Part shown: positions 1 to 8,320 of the stretch, piece after piece
Position numbering within the stretch: position 1 is the stretch's first letter
Layout: every line of letters begins with the position of its first letter
Notes under the pieces: generated by a model
Database searches by the model: none
What the model was told of the DNA's origin: nothing
The model's input: only the letters and a program-made list of their open reading frames with translations
Position numbers and translations under genes: made by a program
NCBI GenBank assembly: GCA_027485535.1
Contig: JAIXQV010000152.1
Coordinates: 1 to 20,067 of the forward strand
DNA: 20,067 nt
Direction: 5' to 3'
DNA from: Oxalobacteraceae bacterium
GTDB taxonomy: Bacteria > Pseudomonadota > Gammaproteobacteria > Burkholderiales > Burkholderiaceae_D

Positions 1-1977
1 TCCCCCATTTTTTTTCAGGTTAGCTATCAGGGCCGCTTTGTCGCCAGGCAGCACTTGCGCATGAAATTCTGCAATGCCAGTGGCCGCAGCAACTGCGCGC
101 GCGGCGCCTTCGTTGTCGCCGGTGATCAGGACCGAGCGTATGCCGAGGGCAACGAGTTTTTCGATGGCGTGTTGCGCGCTGGGCTTGACGGTGTCACCAA
201 AGGCAAGCAGGCCAGCTATACGAACACCGGATACATCGCGAACCGCGAGCCAGGAGACGGTGCGGCCTGCATGCTCATGCTCAGCGGCAAACGACTGGCC
301 CGACTGAATATCCGACCCCAGCGCTGTCATCAGCCGTGCGTTGCCAAGATAAATCGTCTGACCATCGACCTCGGCCTGCACGCCAAGCCCAGGCAAGGCT
401 TTCGAGTTCGATGCTGGCAGCAACGGTAGCGTCTCTAAAGCAGCGCGTTGTATCACCGCTTTCGCCAGCGGATGATCGCTATTCTGTTGCACGGCCTGCG
501 CGAGTTGAAGCACGCGTTCTGCAGGCAATGCAATGCCTTCAATCGCAATCACCGCGGGCTTTCCCTCAGTCAGCGTGCCGGTCTTGTCGAATGCAACCAC
601 ATTGATCGCATGCGCGATCTCGAGTGCCTCCGCATCTTTGATCAAGATACCGTGCCGAGCAGCGACACCGGTGCCGGCCATGATCGAGGTGGGCGTTGCC
701 AAACCAAGTGCGCAAGGGCAAGCGATGACCTGCACCGCGACCGCATTCAGCAAGGCCTGCTGCCAGTCACCGGTAAATATTCCCCATGCGGCCAGCGTGG
801 CCAGCGAGATCAGCAGAACGACCGGCACAAATACCGCACTGACGCGGTCAACCACACGCTGGATCGGCGCTTTGGCCGCCTGGGCGTCTTCGACACTGCG
901 GATAATTTGCGACAGCATGGTGTCGTTACCCACTGCGGTGACCTGCATGACCAGCACACCCTCTTGATTGATCGCGCCACCGGTCAGTCGATCACCGACG
1001 TGTTTGGGTACCGGTAAACTTTCACCCGTCAGCAGTGATTCATCGAGGTGGCTATCCCCCTCCGTGATCACGCCATCCACCGGCACCCGATCACCAGGGC
1101 GCACCACTAATAAATCGCCAGGCAGAACCATTTCTACTGGCACCTTTACGTCGACACCATCACGCCGAACAATTGCGTCGCTAACGCGCAACGACGCAAG
1201 CGCATGCAGCGCTGCAACTGTCTGCTGCTTTGCTCTGGCCTCCAGCCATTTACCCAGCAGCACGAGCGTAATCACAACCGCTGATGATTCGAAATACAAG
1301 TCGGTATGTGCGCCATGTTGCAGCATCAAATACACCGATAATCCGTACGCGGCGCTAGTGCCGATGGCCACCAACAGATCCATGTTGCCACTGCCTGCCT
1401 TCAAGGCGTGCCAACCGGCGCGATAAAAACGCGACCCAAGCCAGAACTGTATGGGTGTCGCGAGCGCCCACTGTATCCAACCGGGCAGCATCAGATCATG
1501 GCCGAACAGCATGCCAATCATAGGAAGCAGCAACGGCATCGTCAGGGCAGCCGACAACACAACAGGCCATAGCGATGATGATGTTCGCAAGTGACGTCGT
1601 GCGAAAAGTGTAGGCGCTATAGAGAAAAGTGCAGCTGAGGAGGAAGGTGTAGTTGAGGAAGAAGGTGCCGCTGAGGAGGAAGGTGCTGCTGCAATGGACG
1701 ATTCAGCGACGGATACATCGCCCACCCTCGCCGGAGCCGCGGAATCAACATGCGCATCGAAACCTGCTTTCTGGACGGCAGCAATCAAGGCCGACACTGG
1801 CACGCCGGTAGCATGTATGCGGGCTTTCTCCGTAGCGAGGTTAACCGATGCGTCGACGACACCGGGCACTCTATGCAGCACGCGCTCCAGCCGTGAGACG
1901 CATGAAGCGCAGGTCATCCCTTCGATCAGCAGCGTGTGCTCGTCAGTGTCTGGCTGGACGATGCGCGCGCTAGCCAT
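1..1977 (-). CDS. copA: Copper-exporting P1B-type ATPase CopA, 3' end outside window
   Basis: The frame is open for 659 codons from the ATG at 1975-1977 to the window edge, so the protein is cut at its C-terminus. It should be a Cu(I)-exporting inner-membrane ATPase. Residues about 15-78 form one heavy-metal-associated domain with the metal motif GMTCASC (20-26). A low-complexity Ser/Ala/Pro linker (about 97-118) precedes the membrane helices. The actuator-domain TGE is at 317-319. The transmembrane CPC at 420-422 is the signature of the Cu/Ag subgroup. The phosphorylated Asp is D464 in DKTGT, the P1B-specific His-Pro is at 502-503, and the ligand-binding GDN is at 620-622. The GDGxND hinge and the last two helices, expected in a family of about 740-820 residues, lie beyond position 1. 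The start codon is 3 nt after the Nudix gene stop, so co-transcription is likely. Metal choice (Cu rather than Ag) is inferred from the family. Confidence 0.93.
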   Translation of the reverse strand, partial: MASARIVQPDTDEHTLLIEGMTCASCVSRLERVLHRVPGVVDASVNLATEKARIHATGVPVSALIAAVQKAGFDAHVDSAAPARVGDVSVAESSIAAAPSSSAAPSSSTTPSSSAALFSIAPTLFARRHLRTSSSLWPVVLSAALTMPLLLPMIGMLFGHDLMLPGWIQWALATPIQFWLGSRFYRAGWHALKAGSGNMDLLVAIGTSAAYGLSVYLMLQHGAHTDLYFESSAVVITLVLLGKWLEARAKQQTVAALHALASLRVSDAIVRRDGVDVKVPVEMVLPGDLLVVRPGDRVPVDGVITEGDSHLDESLLTGESLPVPKHVGDRLTGGAINQEGVLVMQVTAVGNDTMLSQIIRSVEDAQAAKAPIQRVVDRVSAVFVPVVLLISLATLAAWGIFTGDWQQALLNAVAVQVIACPCALGLATPTSIMAGTGVAARHGILIKDAEALEIAHAINVVAFDKTGTLTEGKPAVIAIEGIALPAERVLQLAQAVQQNSDHPLAKAVIQRAALETLPLLPASNSKALPGLGVQAEVDGQTIYLGNARLMTALGSDIQSGQSFAAEHEHAGRTVSWLAVRDVSGVRIAGLLAFGDTVKPSAQHAIEKLVALGIRSVLITGDNEGAARAVAAATGIAEFHAQVLPGDKAALIANLKKNGG
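1636..1689 (-). repeat. Three tandem 18-bp units in the CopA linker
   Basis: Three head-to-tail 18-bp units (1672-1689, 1654-1671, 1636-1653) encode AAPSSS, AAPSSS and TTPSSS, CopA residues 97-114. A decayed partial fourth copy (GCTGCACTTTTC) follows at 1624-1635. The unit length is a multiple of three, so copy-number change would keep the frame. It lies between the N-terminal metal-binding domain and the first membrane helix, a linker that usually varies in length. Confidence 0.85.
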
Positions 1978-1980
1978 ACG

Positions 1981-2529
1981 CTACCACTCACCGCGTAATA
2001 ACTTATCCAACCAAAAGGCACCGATGAGTGTTTTCACATCCGTGATTTTCCCTTGACGAACCCACGCCATTAACTCTTCTGGTGAGACACTGATCAATTC
2101 AAGGAATTCACCTGGGTCGAGCTGCTGCTCGCCAGCGACGAGCCCACGCGCAAGATAGATATCGAGATGCTCATCCGAGTAAGCGATGGCATTATGAATC
2201 GTACAAACGAATTGCCAGTCTGACGCGCTGTAACCAGTTTCTTCGCGCAACTCGCGCTGTGCGCATAACAGTGGGTCTTCGCCATACTCAAGCTTGCCCG
2301 CAGGCAGCTCGACAAAAACACGGTCATTCGGATAACGATACTGGCGCTCAAGGAGCACCTTGCCATCTTCGAGGACTGGGATGATCACGACAGCACCGGG
2401 ATGACGAAAATACTCTCGTGCGGTCTCTGACCCATCGGGCAGACGTACCTGATCACGACGCACTTTCAGGAAGCTGCCTTCGTAAACGACCTCGCCGCTG
2501 ATCAACGTTTCCTTGAGATGGTCGTCCAT
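1981..2529 (-). CDS. Nudix hydrolase, probable ADP-ribose pyrophosphatase
   Basis: This 182-residue protein carries a complete Nudix box at residues 78-100 (G, five residues, E84, seven residues, R92-E93-L94, R, E96-E97, T, G99-Y100). The glutamates bind the catalytic Mg2+. Length and the N-terminal part (SGEVVYEGSF, then RYPNDRVFVELPAGKL) match the ADP-ribose pyrophosphatase (NudF-like) subfamily. That family cleaves ADP-ribose to AMP and ribose 5-phosphate in the cytoplasm. The ATG at 2527-2529 is the first start after a 72-nt gap following the DUF2818 gene. Only a weak AGGCGC stretch resembles a ribosome site. The gene is the second one after nuoN, and the copper ATPase starts 3 nt after its stop. 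A role in clearing NAD breakdown products is an inference. Other nucleoside-diphosphate sugars could be the substrate. Confidence 0.9.
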   Translation of the reverse strand: MDDHLKETLISGEVVYEGSFLKVRRDQVRLPDGSETAREYFRHPGAVVIIPVLEDGKVLLERQYRYPNDRVFVELPAGKLEYGEDPLLCAQRELREETGYSASDWQFVCTIHNAIAYSDEHLDIYLARGLVAGEQQLDPGEFLELISVSPEELMAWVRQGKITDVKTLIGAFWLDKLLRGEW

Positions 2530-2601
2530 GGTGTGCGCCTATGATCCCGTTTACAACTGAACTACACAGTCATGAGTGAAACGCGACTAAGGTCAACCTT
2601 G
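2530..2601 (-). other. 72-nt spacer between DUF2818 and Nudix genes, with a 12-bp near-palindrome
   Basis: This is one of the larger gaps in the nuo-to-copA run. Just after the DUF2818 stop, 2589-2600 reads AAGGTTGACCTT on the minus strand, two 5-bp inverted half sites around TG. The TTGACC in it resembles a -35 hexamer, but no good -10 lies 16-19 nt downstream (best is ATGACT). There is no hairpin with a T run, so nothing argues that the operon ends here. A weak internal promoter or protein-binding site is possible but unproven. Confidence 0.3.
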
Positions 2602-2907
2602 TCAGCTGCTGCGGCGGCGTAAATAACGATGCACGAATCCGGGGAAGCCAAGCACGAGGTACAGGCAGACGGTTACCGCATAAAATTGCCAGCCTTGCGC
2701 AAAGGCATTACCGATCGAGGACTCAATCGCATAAGCCACACCAAGCACCAAAAAATACAGAATCAGTAGCTCGAGTATGCGAATGAACGGCGACTTGGGC
2801 ACTTGTTTCGGGCGAAAGAAACCGAATATCGATTCGCTGAAATAAGGGAAGTTTGCGCAGAATGCCATGAGCGCGATGACCATCCAGCTGGCGGAGGCGG
2901 AATTCAC
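2602..2907 (-). CDS. DUF2818 family small membrane protein
   Basis: A 101-residue hydrophobic protein of unknown function, recognised as DUF2818 by its length, its sequence and its place after nuoN, as in many Burkholderiales. Three membrane segments are visible at about residues 8-26, 44-62 and 72-92. A short positive tail (RYLRRRSS) suggests a cytoplasmic C-terminus. A conserved-looking NFPYFSESIFGF stretch follows helix 1. The chosen start is GTG at 2905-2907, 13 nt after the nuoN stop. The first ATG, at residue 9, would remove the start of helix 1 and has no ribosome site. The tight spacing implies co-transcription with nuo. A part in complex I assembly or stability is only a guess from position. 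Confidence 0.8.
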   Translation of the reverse strand: MNSASASWMVIALMAFCANFPYFSESIFGFFRPKQVPKSPFIRILELLILYFLVLGVAYAIESSIGNAFAQGWQFYAVTVCLYLVLGFPGFVHRYLRRRSS

Positions 2908-2920
2908 TCAGTATCCGGGG

Positions 2921-4411
2921 TCAGGACGCGAGCGCTTGCGTCATGGCGTAGACGCAAGCTGTCATCAGCGGCCCCGGCAATACCCCAAGCAGTACTACCG
3001 CGACGCCGTTGAGCGACAGCGCGAGCCGCAAGCCACCGGTCGCCTCGATCGCTTCAGTATCTTCAGGCTCGTCAAAATACATCAGCTTCACGATGCGCAG
3101 GTAGTAGTAGGCGCTGACCAGTGAGGCGAGCACCGCGAAGATCACCAGCCCGAGATGCCCCGCGGCCAATGCGGCCTGTAATACCGCGAGCTTGGCGTAG
3201 AAGCCAACCATCGGCGGCACACCGGCGAGCGACAGCAGCAGCACCATCATGATGGCAGCAAACCATGGACTACGCTGGTTCAGACCTTTGAAATCGTCGA
3301 GGTTCTCAGCTTCGAAACCACTGCGCGACAAAAACAAGACCACCGCGAAGCTACCCACCGTCGTGAGCACATAGGTGATCACATAAAACATAGCTGAGCT
3401 GTAGGCATTTGCTGCTGACGCTGCATCGCTACCATCGAACACGCCCGACAACAAACCCAGCAGCAAGAAACCCATTTGCGAGATGGTCGAATAGGCCAGC
3501 ATGCGCTTGATGTTGGTCTGCGCGATCGCGGTGATATTGCCCACGATGAGCGATACCACGGCCATCACGATCATCATCTGCTGCCACTCTGCGGCCAGGC
3601 CGCCCAGACCCTCGACCAAAATCCGAATGATCACCGCAAATGCGGCCAGCTTGGGGGCACCACCGATCAGCAGCGTGACCGAGGTTGGCGCACCATGGTA
3701 AACATCCGGCGCCCACATATGGAATGGTGCAGCCGACAGCTTGAACGCCAGACCGGACACCAAAAACACCAAGCCCAGTGCAAGCACGGTCTTGTTGGCG
3801 CTACCGCTAGCAACGACTTCCGCGATCTGGCTCATCACCAACGAGCCGGTGGCGCCATAAATCATCGACATGCCGTACAACATGAAGCCCGAAGCCAAGG
3901 CGCCGAGTACGAAATACTTCATCGCTGCCTCAGTAGAAATCGGATGATCACGGCGTAGTGCAACCAAGGCATACAGCGAGAGCGACATCAGTTCCAGGCC
4001 GAGGTAGATCACGAGGAAACTATGACCCGAGATCATGATCATCTGACCCAGCAACGTCAGCAGTGCCAGTACATAAAATTCTCCGGACAGATTGCCGCCC
4101 AACATGCCACGTTGATTGGAATACTGTCGCGCGTACACCAGCGTCAAGAAAGTCGCCACCGCAGCGCTACATTTGAGCAGGCTCGCCATTGGGTCTAACA
4201 CGTAACTACGGTCGAAGGCATAGGCAGACCCCGGCACCATAAAGTCGCTGAACGTCAACACCGCAGTGGCCGCAATCACCAGCAAGGACAGTCGATGACT
4301 GAGTGGTGTTTTTTCTTCGTCGGCAAATAGTCCCGCCACCATCACGACCATGGTCGCAACCGCGAGGAAGATTTCCGCACTCGCTAATTCATAGTTCAGC
4401 TCGGTCATCAT
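2921..4411 (-). CDS. nuoN: NADH-quinone oxidoreductase subunit N
   Basis: NuoN is one of three antiporter-like proton-channel subunits in the membrane arm of complex I. The 496-residue protein is hydrophobic throughout, about 14 helices, the usual length. Channel residues are intact by comparison with the family: E140 in LGLELMSLSL, K165 in EAAMKYF, K224 in the FKLSAAPFHMW motif, K254 in GGAPKLA and K407 in GFYAKLA. It starts 11 nt after nuoM, with AGGAAA just upstream. The two adjacent ATGs (4409-4411 and 4406-4408) are equally possible. It is the last nuo gene and is followed 13 nt later by DUF2818. Nothing odd was seen. Confidence 0.98.
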   Translation of the reverse strand: MMTELNYELASAEIFLAVATMVVMVAGLFADEEKTPLSHRLSLLVIAATAVLTFSDFMVPGSAYAFDRSYVLDPMASLLKCSAAVATFLTLVYARQYSNQRGMLGGNLSGEFYVLALLTLLGQMIMISGHSFLVIYLGLELMSLSLYALVALRRDHPISTEAAMKYFVLGALASGFMLYGMSMIYGATGSLVMSQIAEVVASGSANKTVLALGLVFLVSGLAFKLSAAPFHMWAPDVYHGAPTSVTLLIGGAPKLAAFAVIIRILVEGLGGLAAEWQQMMIVMAVVSLIVGNITAIAQTNIKRMLAYSTISQMGFLLLGLLSGVFDGSDAASAANAYSSAMFYVITYVLTTVGSFAVVLFLSRSGFEAENLDDFKGLNQRSPWFAAIMMVLLLSLAGVPPMVGFYAKLAVLQAALAAGHLGLVIFAVLASLVSAYYYLRIVKLMYFDEPEDTEAIEATGGLRLALSLNGVAVVLLGVLPGPLMTACVYAMTQALAS

Positions 4412-4422
4412 AATTTCCTAAC

Positions 4423-5913
4423 TTATTGCGGAATCTTGCTGATGGCGATATGCCTCAGCAGATCGACCACCGAGGTCTGAGTAAGGTCGGTGAACGGCGC
4501 GGGATACACGCCCATCCATAGCGTCGCGATGGCGAGCACACCGAGTATCAGAAACTCGCGCATTGATAAATCTTGTAGCGTGGCTACGTTCTCATTACCC
4601 ACCTCGCCGAACACCACGCGCTTGACCAGCCACAGCGAATAAGCCGCACCGAGAATCAAGGCGGTCGCCGCCAGCAGGCCGATAGCGAAGTTGTACTCGA
4701 CGGCGCCAAGAATCACCATAAACTCGCCGATGAAGCCCGAGGTACCCGGCAAGCCAGCGTTCGCTAGCGAGAACAAGACGAACAAGGCGGCAAAACGCGG
4801 CATGGTATTGATCACGCCACCGTAGTCGGCAATTTGCCGTGAGTGCATGCGGTCGTACAGGACGCCAATACACAAGAACATCGCGCCGGATACGAAGCCA
4901 TGCGAAATCATTTGCATCAGTGCGCCCTGCACAGCCAGCTCACCAAACACGAAAAAGCCTAGCGTGACAAAACCCATGTGGGCGATGGACGAGTAAGCCA
5001 CGAGCTTTTTCATGTCGGTCTGCACCAAAGCCACCAAGCCAATATAGATCACGGCGATCAGTGACAAGGTGATCATGACTCCCGACAGCGCTTGGCTTGC
5101 ATCCGGTGTGATTGGCAAAGAGAACCGCAGGAAGCCGTAGCCACCCAGCTTCAGCATAATCGCAGCCAGCACAGCAGAGCCGCCGGTGGGTGCCTCGACG
5201 TGAGCATCAGGCAACCAGGTGTGTACCGGCCACATCGGCACCTTGACCGCGAAGGCCAGCAAGAAAGCAAGGAACACCCAAATCTGCGCCTCTAGCGCGA
5301 TCGGTAGCTTGTGCCAAGCAAGAATGTCGAAACTACCTGATTGAAAATACAACCAGATCAGTGCTACCAACATCATCAGCGAGCCAAGGAAGGTGTACAG
5401 AAAAAACTTGATCGCTGCATACACACGACGCGGTCCACCCCAGACACCAATGATGATGAACATTGGGATCAGTGTCGCCTCGAAAAACACGAAGAACAGC
5501 AGCGCATCTACCGCGCAGAACACACCGATCATCGCGCCGGAGAGAATCAGGAAGGAGCCGAAATACTGCGCAACACGTTTCTCGATGACCTCCCAGCCAG
5601 CGATCACCACCAGCACCGTAATGAACGCCGTCAGTGGAATGAACCAGAGCGAAAGACCATCAACACCAAGATGATAGAAAACATTGAAGCGCGGTATCCA
5701 GGCAGACTTTTCGACGAACTGCATGCCGTGTGCCGCCGGGTTGAAGCCGAGCACGATCGGCAGCGTGATCAGGAAACTGACCAGCGATCCAATGAGGGCA
5801 AGCAGGCGGGCCTGAGGCTCACGATGCTCGCCGCCTTTCATCAGGACCAATACACCAAACAGGATTGGTACCCAGATCGCAAGGCTGAGGAAAGGTGTCA
5901 TCGGTTGCATCAT
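4423..5913 (-). CDS. nuoM: NADH-quinone oxidoreductase subunit M
   Basis: NuoM is an antiporter-like proton-pumping subunit of the complex I membrane arm, 496 residues. The channel glutamate is E145 in FFEATLIPMF. K224 sits in the discontinuous-helix motif KVPMWPVHTWLPDAH, and K255 is in MLKLGGYG. A second carboxylate lies in GFIGEFMV near the C-terminal third. The N-terminus is typical (PFLSLAIWVPILFG). The first ATG at 5911-5913 was used, although ATGs at codons 2 and 5 are possible and no strong ribosome site separates them. The 49-nt gap after nuoL is the largest inside the nuo cluster and shows no promoter or hairpin. Confidence 0.98.
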   Translation of the reverse strand: MMQPMTPFLSLAIWVPILFGVLVLMKGGEHREPQARLLALIGSLVSFLITLPIVLGFNPAAHGMQFVEKSAWIPRFNVFYHLGVDGLSLWFIPLTAFITVLVVIAGWEVIEKRVAQYFGSFLILSGAMIGVFCAVDALLFFVFFEATLIPMFIIIGVWGGPRRVYAAIKFFLYTFLGSLMMLVALIWLYFQSGSFDILAWHKLPIALEAQIWVFLAFLLAFAVKVPMWPVHTWLPDAHVEAPTGGSAVLAAIMLKLGGYGFLRFSLPITPDASQALSGVMITLSLIAVIYIGLVALVQTDMKKLVAYSSIAHMGFVTLGFFVFGELAVQGALMQMISHGFVSGAMFLCIGVLYDRMHSRQIADYGGVINTMPRFAALFVLFSLANAGLPGTSGFIGEFMVILGAVEYNFAIGLLAATALILGAAYSLWLVKRVVFGEVGNENVATLQDLSMREFLILGVLAIATLWMGVYPAPFTDLTQTSVVDLLRHIAISKIPQ

Positions 5914-5962
5914 GTGTTGTGCTCTGGTCTGAGTGCTTGGCGATCGTCGAGTCTTAGCAAAA

Positions 5963-7978
5963 TCAAGCGGAGATCAGCAAGTAGCCGAGGTAAATCGCCA
6001 CCGCAAGAATCATGGTGAATGCGTAGTGGTAGATATAGCCGGTCTGCAATGTGCGGGTGATGCCCGCGAACCAGCCAACCGCATGTGCGCTACCGTTGAC
6101 GATCAGGCCATCGATCAGTGTTTGATCACCGACTTTGGATAAACCACGTCCGATACCCCGCGCACCAGCGGCAAACACCAGCTCGTTGATCTTGTCCATG
6201 TAGTACTTGTTATCGAGCAGCTTGTGCACGCCCTTGAAGGTGTCGTAGAACCAAGCCGGTACACGCGGGTTGATCATGTAGCAGTAATAGGCACTCGCCA
6301 CCCCGGCGACCGCCAACCAGAACGGTGCGGTGGTCAGCGCATGGACCGCCATCTCGGTTGGCCCATGAAACGCCTTGGCCAACTCACTCATTGCGCCGTG
6401 TTCAGCGCTGACAAAGACAACACCTTTGAAGAAGTCACCGAACAACATCGGCCCGATGGTGATAAAACCAATGAAGACGGACGGTATCGCGAGCAACACT
6501 AACGGCAAGGTCACCACCCATGGCGCCTCATGCGGCTTCTCGCCCGGGGCCAAGCCGTGGTGCTCACCGTGGTGATCATGGTCATCAGCGTGCGCTTTAC
6601 CAAAACGCTCTTCACCATGGAACACCAGGAAGTACATGCGGAATGAATAGAACGCCGTCACAAACACGCCGGCTAGTACTGCAAACAGGGCAAAGCCTGC
6701 GCCGGGAATATGCGTTGCGTGGACGGCTTCGATGATCGAATCCTTCGAATAAAAACCCGAGAAGAACGGCGTACCGATCAGCGCAAGCGAGCCCAGCAGA
6801 CTGGTGATCCAGGTGACCGGCATGTACTTCGACAAGCCGCCCATGTTACGGATATCTTGATCATGGTGCATGCCGATAATGACTGCGCCCGCGCCAAGGA
6901 ACAGAAGCGCCTTGAAGAAAGCGTGGGTCATCAGATGAAACACCGCGACTGAGTAGGCCGATGCGCCGAGCGCGACTGTCATGTAGCCAAGCTGCGATAG
7001 CGTGGAATACGCCACCACCCGCTTGATATCGTTTTGAATGATGCCCAAGAAGCCCATGAATAGCGCTGTAATTGCGCCGATCACCAGCACGAACGACAAC
7101 GCGGTTTCCGATAGCTCGAACAGTGGCGACATACGAGCCACCATGAAAATGCCCGCGGTCACCATGGTTGCCGCGTGAATCAGCGCAGAGATCGGTGTCG
7201 GGCCTTCCATGGAATCGGGCAGCCAGACGTGCAGCGGAAATTGTGCCGACTTGCCCATGGCACCAATGAACAAGCAAATACAAGTCACCGTCATCAGTGA
7301 CCACTCGGTGCCCGGCAAGGTCAGCGCAGCAATCGCTTCGCGCTTGGCGAACACTTCCGCATAGCTCATGGAACCGGCATACGCAAGCAGCAGACCAATA
7401 CCCAGAATAAAGCCGAAGTCACCTACCCGGTTCACCAAAAACGCCTTCATGTTCGCGAAGATTGCCGTCGGACGCTTGAACCAGAAACCAATCAGCAAAT
7501 ACGAGACCAGACCAACCGCTTCCCAACCAAAGAAGAGTTGCAGGAAGTTGTTGCTCATCACGAGCATCAGCATCGCGAAGGTAAACAAGGAGATATACGA
7601 GAAGAACCGGTTATAGCCTTCATCGTCGTGCATGTAACCGATGGTGTAGATATGCACCATTAGCGAAACGAAAGTCACCACGCACATCATCATGGCGGTC
7701 AGGCTATCGATCAGAAACCCGATCTCGAACTTCAAATCACCCAGCGCCATCCAGGTGTATACCGTGGCGTTGTAATGTGCACCCTCAAGGACCAAGCTGA
7801 GCGTCTGCGCGGAAATCAAAAAAGCCACCAGCACGCCAAGAATCGTTACCGTATGCGAGACACCGCGGCCAATCAGGTTGCCGAAGAAGCGCGTGCCAAA
7901 CAAACCGGCGATCATGGATCCCGCCAGTGGCGCCAGCGGAACAGCAAGCAGGAGATCGGGATTTAATTGTGCTGCCAT
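5963..7978 (-). CDS. nuoL: NADH-quinone oxidoreductase subunit L
   Basis: NuoL is the distal antiporter-like subunit of complex I, with the long lateral amphipathic helix in its C-terminal part. It has 671 residues, normal for betaproteobacteria. Channel residues are present: E153 in GWEAVGLVSY, D187 in NRVGDF, K243 in GKSAQFPLHVWLPDSM with H250, H268 in ALIHAATMV, and a lysine in SGFYSKDSI. A His/Asp-rich loop (six His in residues 463-474) lies between helices in the C-terminal third. AAGG lies 6 nt before the ATG at 7976-7978 and supports this start. It begins 26 nt after nuoK. Confidence 0.98.
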   Translation of the reverse strand: MAAQLNPDLLLAVPLAPLAGSMIAGLFGTRFFGNLIGRGVSHTVTILGVLVAFLISAQTLSLVLEGAHYNATVYTWMALGDLKFEIGFLIDSLTAMMMCVVTFVSLMVHIYTIGYMHDDEGYNRFFSYISLFTFAMLMLVMSNNFLQLFFGWEAVGLVSYLLIGFWFKRPTAIFANMKAFLVNRVGDFGFILGIGLLLAYAGSMSYAEVFAKREAIAALTLPGTEWSLMTVTCICLFIGAMGKSAQFPLHVWLPDSMEGPTPISALIHAATMVTAGIFMVARMSPLFELSETALSFVLVIGAITALFMGFLGIIQNDIKRVVAYSTLSQLGYMTVALGASAYSVAVFHLMTHAFFKALLFLGAGAVIIGMHHDQDIRNMGGLSKYMPVTWITSLLGSLALIGTPFFSGFYSKDSIIEAVHATHIPGAGFALFAVLAGVFVTAFYSFRMYFLVFHGEERFGKAHADDHDHHGEHHGLAPGEKPHEAPWVVTLPLVLLAIPSVFIGFITIGPMLFGDFFKGVVFVSAEHGAMSELAKAFHGPTEMAVHALTTAPFWLAVAGVASAYYCYMINPRVPAWFYDTFKGVHKLLDNKYYMDKINELVFAAGARGIGRGLSKVGDQTLIDGLIVNGSAHAVGWFAGITRTLQTGYIYHYAFTMILAVAIYLGYLLISA

Positions 7979-8004
7979 GTGAACCTTGTCTGGTATGGGT
8001 CGGA

Positions 8005-8313
8005 TCAGCCCTTGAGCCGATCAAGTTCTTCCACATTGATGGTGTTCAGGTTTCGGAACAACACCACTAAAATCGCTAAACCAATCGCGGATTCTGCTGC
8101 TGCGACAGTGAGAATGAAGAACACAAAGATCTGGCCGGCGGCATCGCCCAAATAGTGCGAGAAGGCGATGAAATTCATGTTCACCGAGAGCAGCATCAGC
8201 TCAATCGCCATCAGCAGGATGATCACATTGCGCCGGTTCAGAAAAATGCCGACCACCGAGATGGCAAACAAAATCGCACCAAGGGTCAAAAAATGCGCGA
8301 GAGTCAGGTTCAT
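8005..8313 (-). CDS. nuoK: NADH-quinone oxidoreductase subunit K
   Basis: NuoK is the small MrpC-like membrane subunit of complex I that links the quinone module to the antiporter subunits. It has 102 residues in three helices. The two buried glutamates of the proton path are present: E38 in MAIELMLLSVNMNF and E74 in AAAESAIGLAILV. GAGG lies 5 nt before the ATG at 8311-8313. This ribosome site overlaps the nuoJ stop, 7 nt upstream, which suggests translational coupling. The length and the N-terminal pattern are those of the family. Confidence 0.98.
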   Translation of the reverse strand: MNLTLAHFLTLGAILFAISVVGIFLNRRNVIILLMAIELMLLSVNMNFIAFSHYLGDAAGQIFVFFILTVAAAESAIGLAILVVLFRNLNTINVEELDRLKG

Positions 8314-8320
8314 GCTCGCC

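Noticed and set aside
448..1017. Open frame of 189 codons on the plus strand
   Set aside because: It lies wholly antisense to the intact copA frame, is rich in Arg, His and Gln as shadow frames are, and has no recognisable domain.
1624..1692. CACCTTCC words in the CopA linker as possible CueR-type copper operators
   Set aside because: They are direct coding repeats. There is no inverted GGAAGGT partner at the right spacing, and they lie about 290 bp inside the gene.
5341..6018. Open frame of 225 codons on the plus strand opposite nuoM and nuoL
   Set aside because: It is the antisense shadow of hydrophobic codons (Gln, His, Arg and Asp rich), with no ribosome site or family resemblance.
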